In this document: in pieces, positions 16,199 to 23,086 of the stretch
How positions within the stretch are numbered: the stretch's first letter is position 1
Layout of the letters: the number at the start of each line of letters is the position of its first letter
From: Anaerolineales bacterium
GTDB taxonomy: Bacteria > Chloroflexota > Anaerolineae > Anaerolineales > UBA11579
Reading direction: 5' to 3'
DNA length: 64,000 bases
Assembly (NCBI GenBank): GCA_019637805.1
Contig: JAHBVB010000002.1
Coordinates: 637,981 to 701,980, forward strand
The notes under the pieces: model-generated
Database searches by the model: none
What the model was told of the DNA's origin: nothing
Seen by the model: the letters and a program-made list of their open reading frames with translations, nothing else
Position numbers and translations under genes: made by a program

Positions 16199-17500
16199 TT
16201 ATAAGCCCAGCAGGAGCTGGATGGAACCGCTCCACAGGATGCCGGCGGCCATCAGCAAGCCGGCCACGGCGTGCAGTTGGATGGTGGCGACGTTGGCGCG
16301 CACCAAGCTGCGCTCGGCGTATTCGCGCAGGATCACACGGGTGGCCTGGATGGCGATGGGCAGACCGCCGAGGATCAGCAAGGCGCCGAAGGGGAACACG
16401 CCCGTGACCAGCGTCCAGTAAGCGGCCAGCCCGAAGGCGGCGACCAACAACAGCACATAGCCCCAGCGGGCGCGCTGCTTGCCCAGCAGCACCACCAGGT
16501 TGTGCTTGCCGGTGGCCTTGTCGGCTTCTTCATCCGGGAACTGGTTGATCCACAGAATGGCGACGGTCAGCAGACCGATGGGCACGCCGGCCAGGAAATC
16601 TGCCAGGCTAACCGCGCCGGTCAGGGCGTAGACCGTGCCAGCTACGGCCAGCGGGCCGAAGCTGAGGCCGACGGAGAGCTCACCCAGGCCGCGGCGGGCG
16701 GCCAGGCGCAGGGGTGGGGCGGTGTAGAAGTACGAGAAGAAGGCGCCCAGCGCGCCGAAGACCAGCACACCCAGGCCGCTTTGCAGGGTCAGCAAAATGC
16801 CCAGGATGGAACTGACTGCCAGGGCAATGCTGGCGACGATGAACAGCGTCTTCTCATTGACCAGGCCCAACTCAATCGAACGGCTGCCGCCGGAGTAGGG
16901 TAGGAAGTAGTTGTTGTTGGCCGGGTCGCTGCCGCTCTTCCAGTCGAAGTAGTCGTTGAACGTGTTGGCGGCCACATGCATGCTGATGCCGGCAAACAAC
17001 GCCATCAGGAATTTGCTCCAGGGGAAGGGGCTGGCCAGGCCCAGGGTGGCCACCCAGGCGGAGCCGATCAGGATCGGCACGATGATGGCGGTCAGGAACG
17101 GAGCGCGGGTGATCACCAGCCAGGTGAAGATCTTGGTCATCAGGCTGACCTCCGGCATGGCCTCTTTGGCGTCCATGTCCAGTTCTTCGGTCACGCCGCA
17201 GAAGCCGACCTGCACACCGTCTTTAAAAGTAGGGGTGATGCGAATATCGGCGGCGAAGGGTTCGCCATTTTTGCGCACGAAGACCGTGCGGCCCACATAC
17301 TCACCCTCTTTGGAGGCGGTCGCCAGCCAGTTAGGCACATGCTGCAGCACTACCTGCCCGGGCGAAAAGAGAGAGACGCGTTTCTTGCCGATGATCTCGG
17401 CCTTGGTGTAGCCGAACATCTTTTCGGAGCCGTCACCGAAGGTTTCAATGCGGCCTTCCAGGTCACAGGTGATCACGGACTTTTGCAGGGTTTTTGCCAT
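16199..17500 (-). CDS. PAS domain fused to UbiA-family prenyltransferase (MenA-like)
   Basis: Start ATG 17500 follows AAGGAG, giving 433 residues. Residues 1-115 form a PAS sensor domain: VITCDLEGRIETFGDGSEKMFGYTKAEIIGKK...VFVRKNGEPFAADIRITP...GFCGVTEEL. Residues 130-433 are a UbiA prenyltransferase with about nine membrane segments. Both Asp-rich motifs are present, NTFNDYFDWKSGSD and INQFPDEEADK, as expected for binding Mg-prenyl diphosphate. The best catalytic guess is prenylation of 1,4-dihydroxy-2-naphthoate in menaquinone synthesis. A PAS domain on this enzyme is unusual and would let redox, ligand or light state tune quinone synthesis. No other men genes are nearby. A consensus-like promoter precedes it and a strong terminator follows. 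Confidence 0.85.
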   Translation of the reverse strand: MAKTLQKSVITCDLEGRIETFGDGSEKMFGYTKAEIIGKKRVSLFSPGQVVLQHVPNWLATASKEGEYVGRTVFVRKNGEPFAADIRITPTFKDGVQVGFCGVTEELDMDAKEAMPEVSLMTKIFTWLVITRAPFLTAIIVPILIGSAWVATLGLASPFPWSKFLMALFAGISMHVAANTFNDYFDWKSGSDPANNNYFLPYSGGSRSIELGLVNEKTLFIVASIALAVSSILGILLTLQSGLGVLVFGALGAFFSYFYTAPPLRLAARRGLGELSVGLSFGPLAVAGTVYALTGAVSLADFLAGVPIGLLTVAILWINQFPDEEADKATGKHNLVVLLGKQRARWGYVLLLVAAFGLAAYWTLVTGVFPFGALLILGGLPIAIQATRVILREYAERSLVRANVATIQLHAVAGLLMAAGILWSGSIQLLLGL

Positions 17501-17539
17501 CTCAGGACTCCTTGGACGAAAATTGTGCAATCCTTCACT

Positions 17540-17569
17540 TGTATAGCATGAGTTTGGGCATAGTGTCAA
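17540..17569 (-). promoter_or_regulatory. Predicted sigma70-type promoter of the PAS-UbiA gene
   Basis: On the minus strand TTGACA (17569-17564) and TATACA (17545-17540) are 18 nt apart, followed by a short leader with AAGGAG before ATG 17500. Confidence 0.7.
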
Positions 17570-17586
17570 TAATGGCTTAAACACAA

Positions 17587-17614
17587 CGAAGGCGGATAGT
17601 GTTATCCGCCTTCG
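17587..17614. terminator. Hairpin after the GIN-domain operon
   Basis: CGAAGGCGGATA (17587-17598) and its exact complement (17603-17614) flank a GTGT loop. It lies after the stop of the minus-strand GIN-domain gene; a T-rich stretch follows on that strand. Confidence 0.75.
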
Positions 17615-17634
17615 CAGGTTGCGTACTCTTGTTT

Positions 17635-18588
17635 TTAGTCTCCCGCCCTGTGGATCGAGCCCAGGCCGTCCGTCTCTTGCTGGACTTGCGGGGAGCCGTA
17701 GTAGCTGATGGAGCCGACGCCTTCTATCTTGGCGTGCAGCGTTTGGGATGCACGCACTTTGGCGCTGCCCACGCCGCTGACGGTCACATCCACGTTCTGG
17801 GCGGCCAGCTGCTCACCCTCATAGGAGCCCACGCCATCCAACTCCAGGGTGAGCTGCTGCACCGTGCCGCTGGCGAAGACCGTGCCAGCACCGTTCAGGC
17901 GGGCTTCCAGGCGGTCGAGCTGCAGGTCTTGCAACTGCACAGAGCCGGCCCCGTCCACGATCAGCACCAGGCTGTCGCCGCGCAGGCTGGAGAGCGTGAT
18001 GCTGCCCGCCGTGTCCAGCTCCACCCGGCTGAGGGCGGGCAGGGTGACCTCAATTTCCACCGGCTTGGTGGGCGTGACGCGCTGTTGCCAGGGGTGGGGG
18101 TTGCGGATAGTGAGCGTGTCGCCGTTGACCCGGGTTTCCAGCTGGGGCAGCAGATTGTCGTCGGCGCTGATGCGCACCTGAGGCGTATCGCCCTGGATGA
18201 ACTCAACCCGGGCCGGATAGCGAATAACCAGCGTGTTAACCTGGCTGTCAATCGGGCGGGTTTCGCTGGCGCTCGTGCCTGAGCCGCGCTCGCTGCCCAG
18301 ATTGCCAAAGCTGGGGTTCCAGTGCGGCGCCCCGGCCCAGCCCAGCTGGGGGGCGAAGATGATGGCGCCCATCATGCCCAGCACCAACAGGGCCTGGACC
18401 AGGGCGGCAGGCAGCAGGCCGCGGTCACGCAGGATCAGGTTGATGCCCGCGCCGATCAGCAGGAAGGGCCACAGGCGGGTCACGGCCCACAGGTTCTCTG
18501 CCGGGATGTAGCCAAAATTGATCAGCAGCCAGATCAGGCCGGCGGCGATCAGCGCCATGGGAAAGAATAGACTGCGATTGTCGTTCAC
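17635..18588 (-). CDS. GIN-domain (DUF2807) protein with LiaF-type membrane anchor
   Basis: The 317-residue protein has three to four N-terminal membrane helices (LFFPMALIAAGLIWLLINFGYI, WPFLLIGAGINLIL, ALVQALLVLGMMGAIIFAP) in the short hairpin pattern of LiaI/LiaF-type proteins. A linker and a right-handed beta-helix-like GIN domain (DUF2807, residues 110-315) with repeating SGVGSAKV, DGAGSVQL and DGVGSYEG turns follow. GIN domains face the outside and may bind surface polymers. The gene starts with GTG inside the stop of the upstream membrane gene and forms a two-gene operon divergent from an ECF sigma factor, suggesting a role in envelope stress sensing. Confidence 0.8.
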   Translation of the reverse strand: MNDNRSLFFPMALIAAGLIWLLINFGYIPAENLWAVTRLWPFLLIGAGINLILRDRGLLPAALVQALLVLGMMGAIIFAPQLGWAGAPHWNPSFGNLGSERGSGTSASETRPIDSQVNTLVIRYPARVEFIQGDTPQVRISADDNLLPQLETRVNGDTLTIRNPHPWQQRVTPTKPVEIEVTLPALSRVELDTAGSITLSSLRGDSLVLIVDGAGSVQLQDLQLDRLEARLNGAGTVFASGTVQQLTLELDGVGSYEGEQLAAQNVDVTVSGVGSAKVRASQTLHAKIEGVGSISYYGSPQVQQETDGLGSIHRAGD

Positions 18589-19181
18589 TTCGCGCTCCGC
18601 TTCTTGGGCTTGGCCGGGGCGGGCGGCGCCTCAAGCTGGACGGCGGTTTCCGCTTTGGGCGGCGCCAGCAGCCCGCGCAGGATGATCAGGTAAATGCCCA
18701 ACCCGATCAGCAGGGTGGGGAACAGCAGTTGGGCGACCGGGGAGTTGTTGAAGATCATCTCAAAGAACGTGCCGAACAAGGCCAGCAGCACCAGACCCAC
18801 TTTGGCCACGCGGATGCCGGTGGCGCGCTGCTCGGGCTGCTCAGCCCACCAGCCCATCAGGAAGATGCCCAGGCCCACGGCGATAATGATGCCGGTCCAG
18901 GCATAGGCCCAACTGGCCCAGTGGCCGGTCAGGCTCTGCGCCAGCAGGATCAGGCCGAAGCTGATGAACAGGCTGCCGGGAATGGCCAGCGGCGCCCCGG
19001 ACTTTCCAGAATAGGCCATGACCGCAAAGAACATGGCGCCAAAGCCGATCAGGAAGAAAGGCCAAAAGCTGGCGAAGAAATTAACTCCGGGCATCCACTG
19101 CGAGGCCAGCGCCAGCAAGCCGATGCCTACGAGTACGCTGCCCACCACCAGCGAACTGATGCGTTTCCCGTCTTTTTCCAT
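18585..19181 (-). CDS. LiaF/DUF5668-like multi-pass membrane protein
   Basis: The 198-residue protein has about six short membrane helices in pairs (SLVVGSVLVGIGLLALASQW, FASFWPFFLIGFGAMFFAVMAY, AIPGSLFISFGLILLAQSL, WAYAWTGIIIAVGLGIFLMGWW, FPTLLIGLGIYLIIL). The repeated WPxxLIGxG-type unit resembles LiaF-like regulators. The tail is short and basic (PAKPKKRSAK). ATG 19181 follows AAGGAG; a TTG one codon earlier is also possible. It is the first gene of the operon with the GIN-domain protein and faces the ECF sigma factor gene. Confidence 0.75.
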   Translation of the reverse strand: MEKDGKRISSLVVGSVLVGIGLLALASQWMPGVNFFASFWPFFLIGFGAMFFAVMAYSGKSGAPLAIPGSLFISFGLILLAQSLTGHWASWAYAWTGIIIAVGLGIFLMGWWAEQPEQRATGIRVAKVGLVLLALFGTFFEMIFNNSPVAQLLFPTLLIGLGIYLIILRGLLAPPKAETAVQLEAPPAPAKPKKRSAK

Positions 19182-19218
19182 CAAAAAACTCCTTGGTATT
19201 TAGGGTTCTATAGGGATA

Positions 19219-19244
19219 TACGAAGAACCCAGTAAAACGATACA
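19219..19244 (-). promoter_or_regulatory. ECF-like promoter toward the LiaF/GIN operon
   Basis: On the minus strand TGTATC (19244-19239) and CGTA (19222-19219) are 16 nt apart, the layout of sigma-W-type ECF promoters (TGAAAC, 16 nt, CGTA). The same layout occurs on the opposite strand at 19282-19307. Confidence 0.5.
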
Positions 19245-19281
19245 GTATTCGCCGTAGAATTGTGAAAGTCGCTATGGTCAC

Positions 19282-19309
19282 TGTAACCTGAATGCCCGCT
19301 TTGCGTATA
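19282..19309 (+). promoter_or_regulatory. ECF-like autoregulatory promoter of the sigma factor gene
   Basis: TGTAAC (19282-19287), 16 nt, then CGTATA (19304-19309), ending 5 nt before ATG 19315. It fits an ECF promoter recognised by the product of the gene itself and would give a leaderless mRNA. Confidence 0.55.
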
Positions 19310-19314
19310 ACTGT

Positions 19315-19926
19315 ATGAAACCTAGGAGCGAAATTTTGCAGAATCACGAAGGCGAGTGGCTGCGCCTTGCCCGGGAGGGCGATGCAGCCGCCTTTGCCAA
19401 CCTGGTGGAGATGTACGCTAGGCCGGTTTACAACTTGTGCTATCGCATGTTGGGCAACTCACAGGACGCCGAAGACGCGGCGCAGGAGGCCTTCCTGCGC
19501 GCTTTCCGCAATCTGCAGCGCTACGATCCGCAGCGTAAGTTCGCGACTTGGCTGCTAAGCATCGCAGCCAACTACTGCATAGACCAGCACCGCCGGGTGA
19601 AGCCGCCGCAATTGGACCTGGATGAAGGCCCTTATGAGCTGCCGGACAAGAGCCTGGGGCCGGAGAAGCAGACCCTGGCCCGTGAACTGCAGGATGAGGT
19701 GCAGTCTTTGTTGGCGGGCTTGCCGCCGCGCGACCGCGCCGCAGTCATCTTGTATTACTGGTACGACTATTCCTATGCAGAAATCGCCAAGCAGCTTTCG
19801 ATCAGTGAAGGCGCATTGAAGACCCGCATGCACCGCGTGCGGCGCAGCCTGGCCCTGGCTTGGGAAGAGACGCAAGAGAATGCGCCCCAAGCCAAAAGGA
19901 GATTATATGAAGAAGCCATCCCCTAA
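19315..19926 (+). CDS. ECF-family RNA polymerase sigma factor
   Basis: The 203-residue protein shows sigma region 2 (AAFANLVEMYARPVYNLCYRMLGNSQDAEDAAQEAFLRAFRNLQRYDPQRKFATWLLSIAANYCIDQHRR, residues 22-93) and region 4 (LAGLPPRDRAAVILYYWYDYSYAEIAKQLSISEGALKTRMHRVRRSL, residues 125-172). It should direct RNA polymerase to CGTA-type -10 promoters. The next gene overlaps its 3' end by 20 nt and encodes a small membrane protein with features of an anti-sigma factor. The divergent LiaF/GIN operon carries a matching promoter, so this sigma factor probably controls both directions. Confidence 0.92.
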   Translation: MKPRSEILQNHEGEWLRLAREGDAAAFANLVEMYARPVYNLCYRMLGNSQDAEDAAQEAFLRAFRNLQRYDPQRKFATWLLSIAANYCIDQHRRVKPPQLDLDEGPYELPDKSLGPEKQTLARELQDEVQSLLAGLPPRDRAAVILYYWYDYSYAEIAKQLSISEGALKTRMHRVRRSLALAWEETQENAPQAKRRLYEEAIP

Positions 19927-20359
19927 AACCCGCCAAACCCTCACAGAAAGCGACGTGCTGGCTGTGGAAGCCCGCTTGCGCAAGGCGGCCTGGTTTACTC
20001 CAGAGTCGGGCTTTGCCGAGCGCTGGCAAACCCATTGGCAGCACGAGCAGGCGCGCCTGCAGCGGCTGGCGGATGGCAAACTGCTGGTGGCCAGCGGGGT
20101 CACCTTAGCGGGTCTGTTGGGCTGGGTGGGCTGGTGGGTGTGGCAGCTGGTGATTGAGCAGCCGGCTTTGCTTTCCGGGACGATCGCCTTTTTTGTCCAG
20201 GGCAGCGCGCGGCTGTGGACCGTGCTGCGCGTGCTGGTGACGATGTTGAGTTTGGTGCCCTTGCCGATCTGGTTTGCCAGCAGCGCCGCCGCGCTCGGTT
20301 TGCTGGTGGTGTGGTTGCTGTTGTATCAGCAGACCCCGCAGAAGAAGGAGATACGATGA
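19907..20359 (+). CDS. Membrane protein, probable anti-sigma factor of the upstream ECF
   Basis: The 150-residue protein begins at ATG 19907 behind AAAAGGAG and overlaps the sigma gene. Residues 1-60 are soluble and include FTPESGFAERWQTHWQHEQARL, a P-x-x-x-F-x-x-R pattern common in the cytoplasmic part of anti-sigma factors. Three hydrophobic stretches follow (LLVASGVTLAGLLGWVGWWVWQLV, LWTVLRVLVTMLSLVPLPIWFA, AAALGLLVVWLLLYQQ). No zinc-binding HxxxCxxC motif is present. The assignment rests mainly on position and topology. Confidence 0.6.
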   Translation: MKKPSPKTRQTLTESDVLAVEARLRKAAWFTPESGFAERWQTHWQHEQARLQRLADGKLLVASGVTLAGLLGWVGWWVWQLVIEQPALLSGTIAFFVQGSARLWTVLRVLVTMLSLVPLPIWFASSAAALGLLVVWLLLYQQTPQKKEIR

Positions 20360-21435
20360 GCAGGAAACATATTTGGACTGCGCTGCTGCTGGCAGTCTGT
20401 TTGCTGGCCGTACCGGGCGCGGCGCTGGCCGGCCCGGCCCTGGCCCCCCTCGCCGATGACACGGTGATCTTCGGCAACAACTTCACGCTGGCTGCCGGCG
20501 AAGTCACCGACAATTTGGTGGTGTTTGGCGGCAATGTCACCGTGGAAGAAGGCGCCACTGTCCTGCAGAATTTGGTGGTGTTTGGCGGCAACGTCAGCGT
20601 GCACGGCCATGTGGGCGAAAGCGTGGTGACGGTGGGTGGCAACATCGACCTGGGCCCGACAGCCGTGGTGCAGGAAGACCTGGTCAACTTCGGCGGCCAC
20701 GTGACGCGGCAGCCCGGCGCCCAGGTGCTGGGCTACCAGTCCACGGAAGGGCAACTGCTGAACCCGGAGCAGATCCGGGTGCGCAGCGGCCCGAGCTGGC
20801 TGGGCACCCAGGTGCTGCGCGTCTTTCAATTGGTGGGCTTGCTGGGTGTGGCCTTTGTGCTGGCGTTGCTGACCCCCCGCCAGCTGACCAACACGGCCAA
20901 TACGATCGCGCGGCGCGGCGTGGCGGCCGGCGGCCTGGGAGCGATCAGTTACATATTGCTGCCGGTGGCTGTGGTGATCACGCTGATCACGTGCATTCTG
21001 CCGCCGCTGATCCTGCTGCTGGTCCTGCTGGGTACTCTGTTCGGTTGGGCGGCACTGGGCCTGCAGCTGGGCCGCCGGCTGGCCGAGATGTTCAAGGCCC
21101 ACTGGTCGTTTGAGGTGCAGGTGTTGGCCGGCAACCTGGCCCTGGCGCTGGTGGCTTTTGCGGTGCGCGGTGTGCCCTGCATCGGCTGGCTGGGCACTTT
21201 CGCCCTGGGCTCGATCGGCCTGGGGGCGGCTTTGCTGAGCCGCTTTGGCACCGAAGCCGAGCCGCTGGACGAGGATTTGCCGCCGGCGCTGCCGGCTCCT
21301 CTGGCCGCAGCTGCCACGGCGGCGGCCAAGCCCGCCGCTAAACCGGTTGCCAAGCCGGCTAAGGCGCGGGCCAGCAAGGCGCAGACGCCGGCGCCCGCCA
21401 AGCGGCCGCGCAAGCCGAAGACTTCGGGGGAGTAG
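20356..21435 (+). CDS. Exported bactofilin-like repeat protein with C-terminal membrane region
   Basis: The start is ATG 20356, overlapping the previous stop (ATGA), giving 359 residues. A signal peptide (MSRKHIWTALLLAVCLLAVPGAALA) precedes a repetitive beta-helix segment with units such as DNLVVFGGNVTVEEGATV, QNLVVFGGNVSVHGHV and SVVTVGGNIDLG, like the polymer-forming bactofilin fold but outside the membrane. Residues 155-300 contain four or more membrane helices (VFQLVGLLGVAFVLALLTP, ISYILLPVAVVITLITCILPPLILLLVLLGTLFGWAALGL). The tail is Ala/Lys/Pro-rich and positively charged (about residues 315-359). As third gene of the ECF operon it is a likely envelope-stress output or sensor. Confidence 0.72.
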   Translation: MSRKHIWTALLLAVCLLAVPGAALAGPALAPLADDTVIFGNNFTLAAGEVTDNLVVFGGNVTVEEGATVLQNLVVFGGNVSVHGHVGESVVTVGGNIDLGPTAVVQEDLVNFGGHVTRQPGAQVLGYQSTEGQLLNPEQIRVRSGPSWLGTQVLRVFQLVGLLGVAFVLALLTPRQLTNTANTIARRGVAAGGLGAISYILLPVAVVITLITCILPPLILLLVLLGTLFGWAALGLQLGRRLAEMFKAHWSFEVQVLAGNLALALVAFAVRGVPCIGWLGTFALGSIGLGAALLSRFGTEAEPLDEDLPPALPAPLAAAATAAAKPAAKPVAKPAKARASKAQTPAPAKRPRKPKTSGE

Positions 21436-21533
21436 CGGATCGCGGGTGATATACTCGCGGCGATGTTCGTAGGCTGCAACCAATCCCATCGCTGCGGGTT
21501 ATCTTTGATACAAGCTGCACCTTGCGGAGCGCC

Positions 21534-22127
21534 ATGCCAGAGCTGAGCGACGAGAAGCTGCTGGCAAAGGCCACCGCCGGGGACAAGCAGGCGTTTGGCA
21601 TGTTGTATGACAAATATGCCACGCGCATCTACAACTACATCTATTACCGCACGGGCAGCGCCCAGGATGCCGAGGATTTGACCTCGCGAGTATTTTTCCG
21701 GGCGATGCGGCACATCACCAACTACCGTGACCGCGGTGTGCCGTTCACGGCCTGGCTGTACCGCATTGCGCACAACCTGGTGGCCAACTGGCACCGCGAC
21801 AGCAGCCGCCGGCAGGAAGTGGAGCTGGAAGACGGCTACCGGGCCAGCAAGGGCGACGAGCACCCGGAGCAGGCCTTGATGGAGAGCGAGGACCAGAACG
21901 CCTTGCTGTCGATCATCCGCAAACTGCCGGAGGAGCGCCAGCAGTTGCTGATTTTGAAGTTTGTGGAACATATGTCGAACGCAGAGATCGGCCAGATCAT
22001 GGATCGCACGGAAGGGGCGATCAAGAGCCTGTATCACCGTACCTTACTCTCTCTGCGTGAAGCGATCACCAAGGACAAATCCGGACATTTCTTACTGGAC
22101 ATGTTCCGGGATTTGCCGGAAGATTGA
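21534..22127 (+). CDS. Second ECF-family RNA polymerase sigma factor
   Basis: The start ATG 21534 follows GGAG, giving 197 residues. Region 2 is KQAFGMLYDKYATRIYNYIYYRTGSAQDAEDLTSRVFFRAMRHITNYRDRGVPFTAWLYRIAHNLVANWHRD. Region 4 is IIRKLPEERQQLLILKFVEHMSNAEIGQIMDRTEGAIKSLYHRTLLSLR. The linker is long and acidic. TATACT at 21450-21455 may be a -10, giving a leader of about 75 nt. The next gene, 6 nt downstream, encodes a small one-helix membrane protein. It differs clearly from the ECF factor 2 kb upstream, so these are two separate modules side by side. Confidence 0.9.
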   Translation: MPELSDEKLLAKATAGDKQAFGMLYDKYATRIYNYIYYRTGSAQDAEDLTSRVFFRAMRHITNYRDRGVPFTAWLYRIAHNLVANWHRDSSRRQEVELEDGYRASKGDEHPEQALMESEDQNALLSIIRKLPEERQQLLILKFVEHMSNAEIGQIMDRTEGAIKSLYHRTLLSLREAITKDKSGHFLLDMFRDLPED

Positions 22128-22133
22128 GCTGAG

Positions 22134-22451
22134 ATGAAGATCGTATGGCCTTGGAACCGCAAACGGGTGGAGCGTGAGCTGCAATCCGTAGAGAACCTGC
22201 TGGCAGGCGCCTTTAAGCCGGTGGATGCCCGCCCGGCGTTCATGACCGATCTGCGCAAGCGCCTGGTGGGCAGCCGTAACCCGCTGGAGCGCGCCGGCCT
22301 CTCCACGCTGCTGTTGATCGGCGGGGCGGTGGTGGGCGTGGTGGTGCTGGTGCTAACGATCCTGGGTCGCTTTGGAGGCCTGGTGGGCAAGCTCAAGTTT
22401 TGGGATAAGGACAAGCCCAAAACGACGCAGAAGAAACAAAAAGGCAGCTAA
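22134..22451 (+). CDS. Small single-pass membrane protein, probable anti-sigma partner
   Basis: This 105-residue protein has a basic N-terminal part with AFKPVDARPAFMTDLRKRLVG (a P-x-x-x-F-x-x-x-L-R-x-x-L pattern seen in cytoplasmic anti-sigma domains), one membrane helix (LSTLLLIGGAVVGVVVLVLTIL, residues 57-78) and a very basic tail (KDKPKTTQKKQKGS). Position directly after an ECF gene suggests that it holds that sigma factor at the membrane. No zinc motif is present. The stop codon lies within the terminator hairpin. Confidence 0.62.
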   Translation: MKIVWPWNRKRVERELQSVENLLAGAFKPVDARPAFMTDLRKRLVGSRNPLERAGLSTLLLIGGAVVGVVVLVLTILGRFGGLVGKLKFWDKDKPKTTQKKQKGS

Positions 22452-22464
22452 GCTGCCTTTTTTT
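22438..22464. terminator. Bidirectional terminator between convergent genes
   Basis: AAAAAGGCAGCT pairs with AGCTGCCTTTTTTT across a minimal loop. It overlaps the stop codons of both convergent genes. Confidence 0.85.
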
Positions 22465-22813
22465 GTTGGGGAAATAGAAGCTCAATAAGTTCTTCGGCCT
22501 CTGTGATCAGGTCGACATCCAATGGGAAATGGGATTCTTCATTAATATCGGTCATGTCGTGCTTGGTCTTGTAGGTCAGCAGGTGCGCCACGATCTCGCC
22601 GCCGCGGGCGGGCAGGCTGCCCACTGCGGCCAGCTGGCGTAGCTGCTCCAGCACGCTGGGCGTCTGCAGCGCCTGCCCGCGGGCGTCCAGCCAGGCCGCC
22701 GCGGCCCAGCCGGCGGCGCGCCGGGCGCATACGCGGGCCATGCTCTGGTTGCCGCGCGCCTGGGCGGCGCGGCCGGCGGCCAGCTCACGTTCGACAGCGA
22801 TTTTCCATTCCAT
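22448..22813 (-). CDS. Hypothetical small helical protein
   Basis: I do not recognise this 121-residue protein (start ATG 22813; an upstream GTG at 22831 is possible). Its first half is Ala/Arg-rich and helical (WKIAVERELAAGRAAQARGNQSMARVCARRAAGWAAAAWLDARG), reminiscent of a HEPN-like four-helix start. The second half ends acidic (EESHFPLDVDLITEAEELIELLFPQQKKAA). It is convergent with the ECF module and divergent from the proS leader. Confidence 0.6.
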   Translation of the reverse strand: MEWKIAVERELAAGRAAQARGNQSMARVCARRAAGWAAAAWLDARGQALQTPSVLEQLRQLAAVGSLPARGGEIVAHLLTYKTKHDMTDINEESHFPLDVDLITEAEELIELLFPQQKKAA

Positions 22814-22891
22814 AGCAGGGATTCTAACCATAAAGCCACAAAGAATAGGAATTCGTCATCCGTGATCAGAATTCCCGCTCTCTGTGTTGTC

Positions 22892-22918
22892 TTGACAAAG
22901 GCCACGGCTGCGTATATC
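22892..22918 (+). promoter_or_regulatory. Predicted promoter of the proS leader transcript
   Basis: TTGACA (22892-22897) and TATATC (22913-22918) are 15 nt apart (16 nt to ATATCC). The predicted start, near 22925, is only about 2 nt before the ATG of the leader peptide. Confidence 0.55.
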
Positions 22919-22926
22919 CTCTGGGT

Positions 22927-23013
22927 ATGCAACATCCAGAAGCCGCTGTGGTCTTCTTCCCGGTCCCTAGCCCGGCCGTGAGCCATCGTACTTTCCCTGA
23001 GGGGCAAAGCTAG
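22927..23013 (+). CDS. Proline-rich leader peptide upstream of proS
   Basis: A 28-codon frame runs from ATG 22927 to TAG 23011-23013. Five codons are Pro (positions 4, 12, 14, 16 and 24), with a PVPSP cluster at residues 12-16. It has no Shine-Dalgarno sequence but sits right at the predicted transcription start, as do many genes here. It lies between a promoter and a terminator that precedes prolyl-tRNA synthetase. This is what a ribosome-mediated attenuator sensing charged tRNA-Pro would look like. No homology was checked; a chance frame is the alternative. Confidence 0.55.
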   Translation: MQHPEAAVVFFPVPSPAVSHRTFPEGQS

Positions 23014-23072
23014 TTTCACGCGTTGCTTGCATTGGTTCATCCTTGCGCCCCTGACGGGCGCTTTTTGTTTTT
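22999..23072 (+). promoter_or_regulatory. Candidate transcription attenuator of proS
   Basis: GCGCCC (23045-23050) pairs with GGGCGC (23056-23061) before TTTTTGTTTTT (23062-23072), an intrinsic terminator 15 nt before the proS start. AGGGGC (23000-23005), within the last leader-peptide codons, is exactly complementary to GCCCCT (23047-23052) in the left terminator arm and could form an antiterminator. A ribosome stalled on the Pro codons would leave 23000-23005 free; one reaching the stop would cover it. Confidence 0.6.
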
Positions 23073-23086
23073 GAGGAGCTGCTGTT

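Noticed and set aside
22850-23086. T-box riboswitch before proS
   Set aside because: No UGGNACC-type T-box sequence or specifier-loop layout found; the Pro-rich frame and terminator fit attenuation better.
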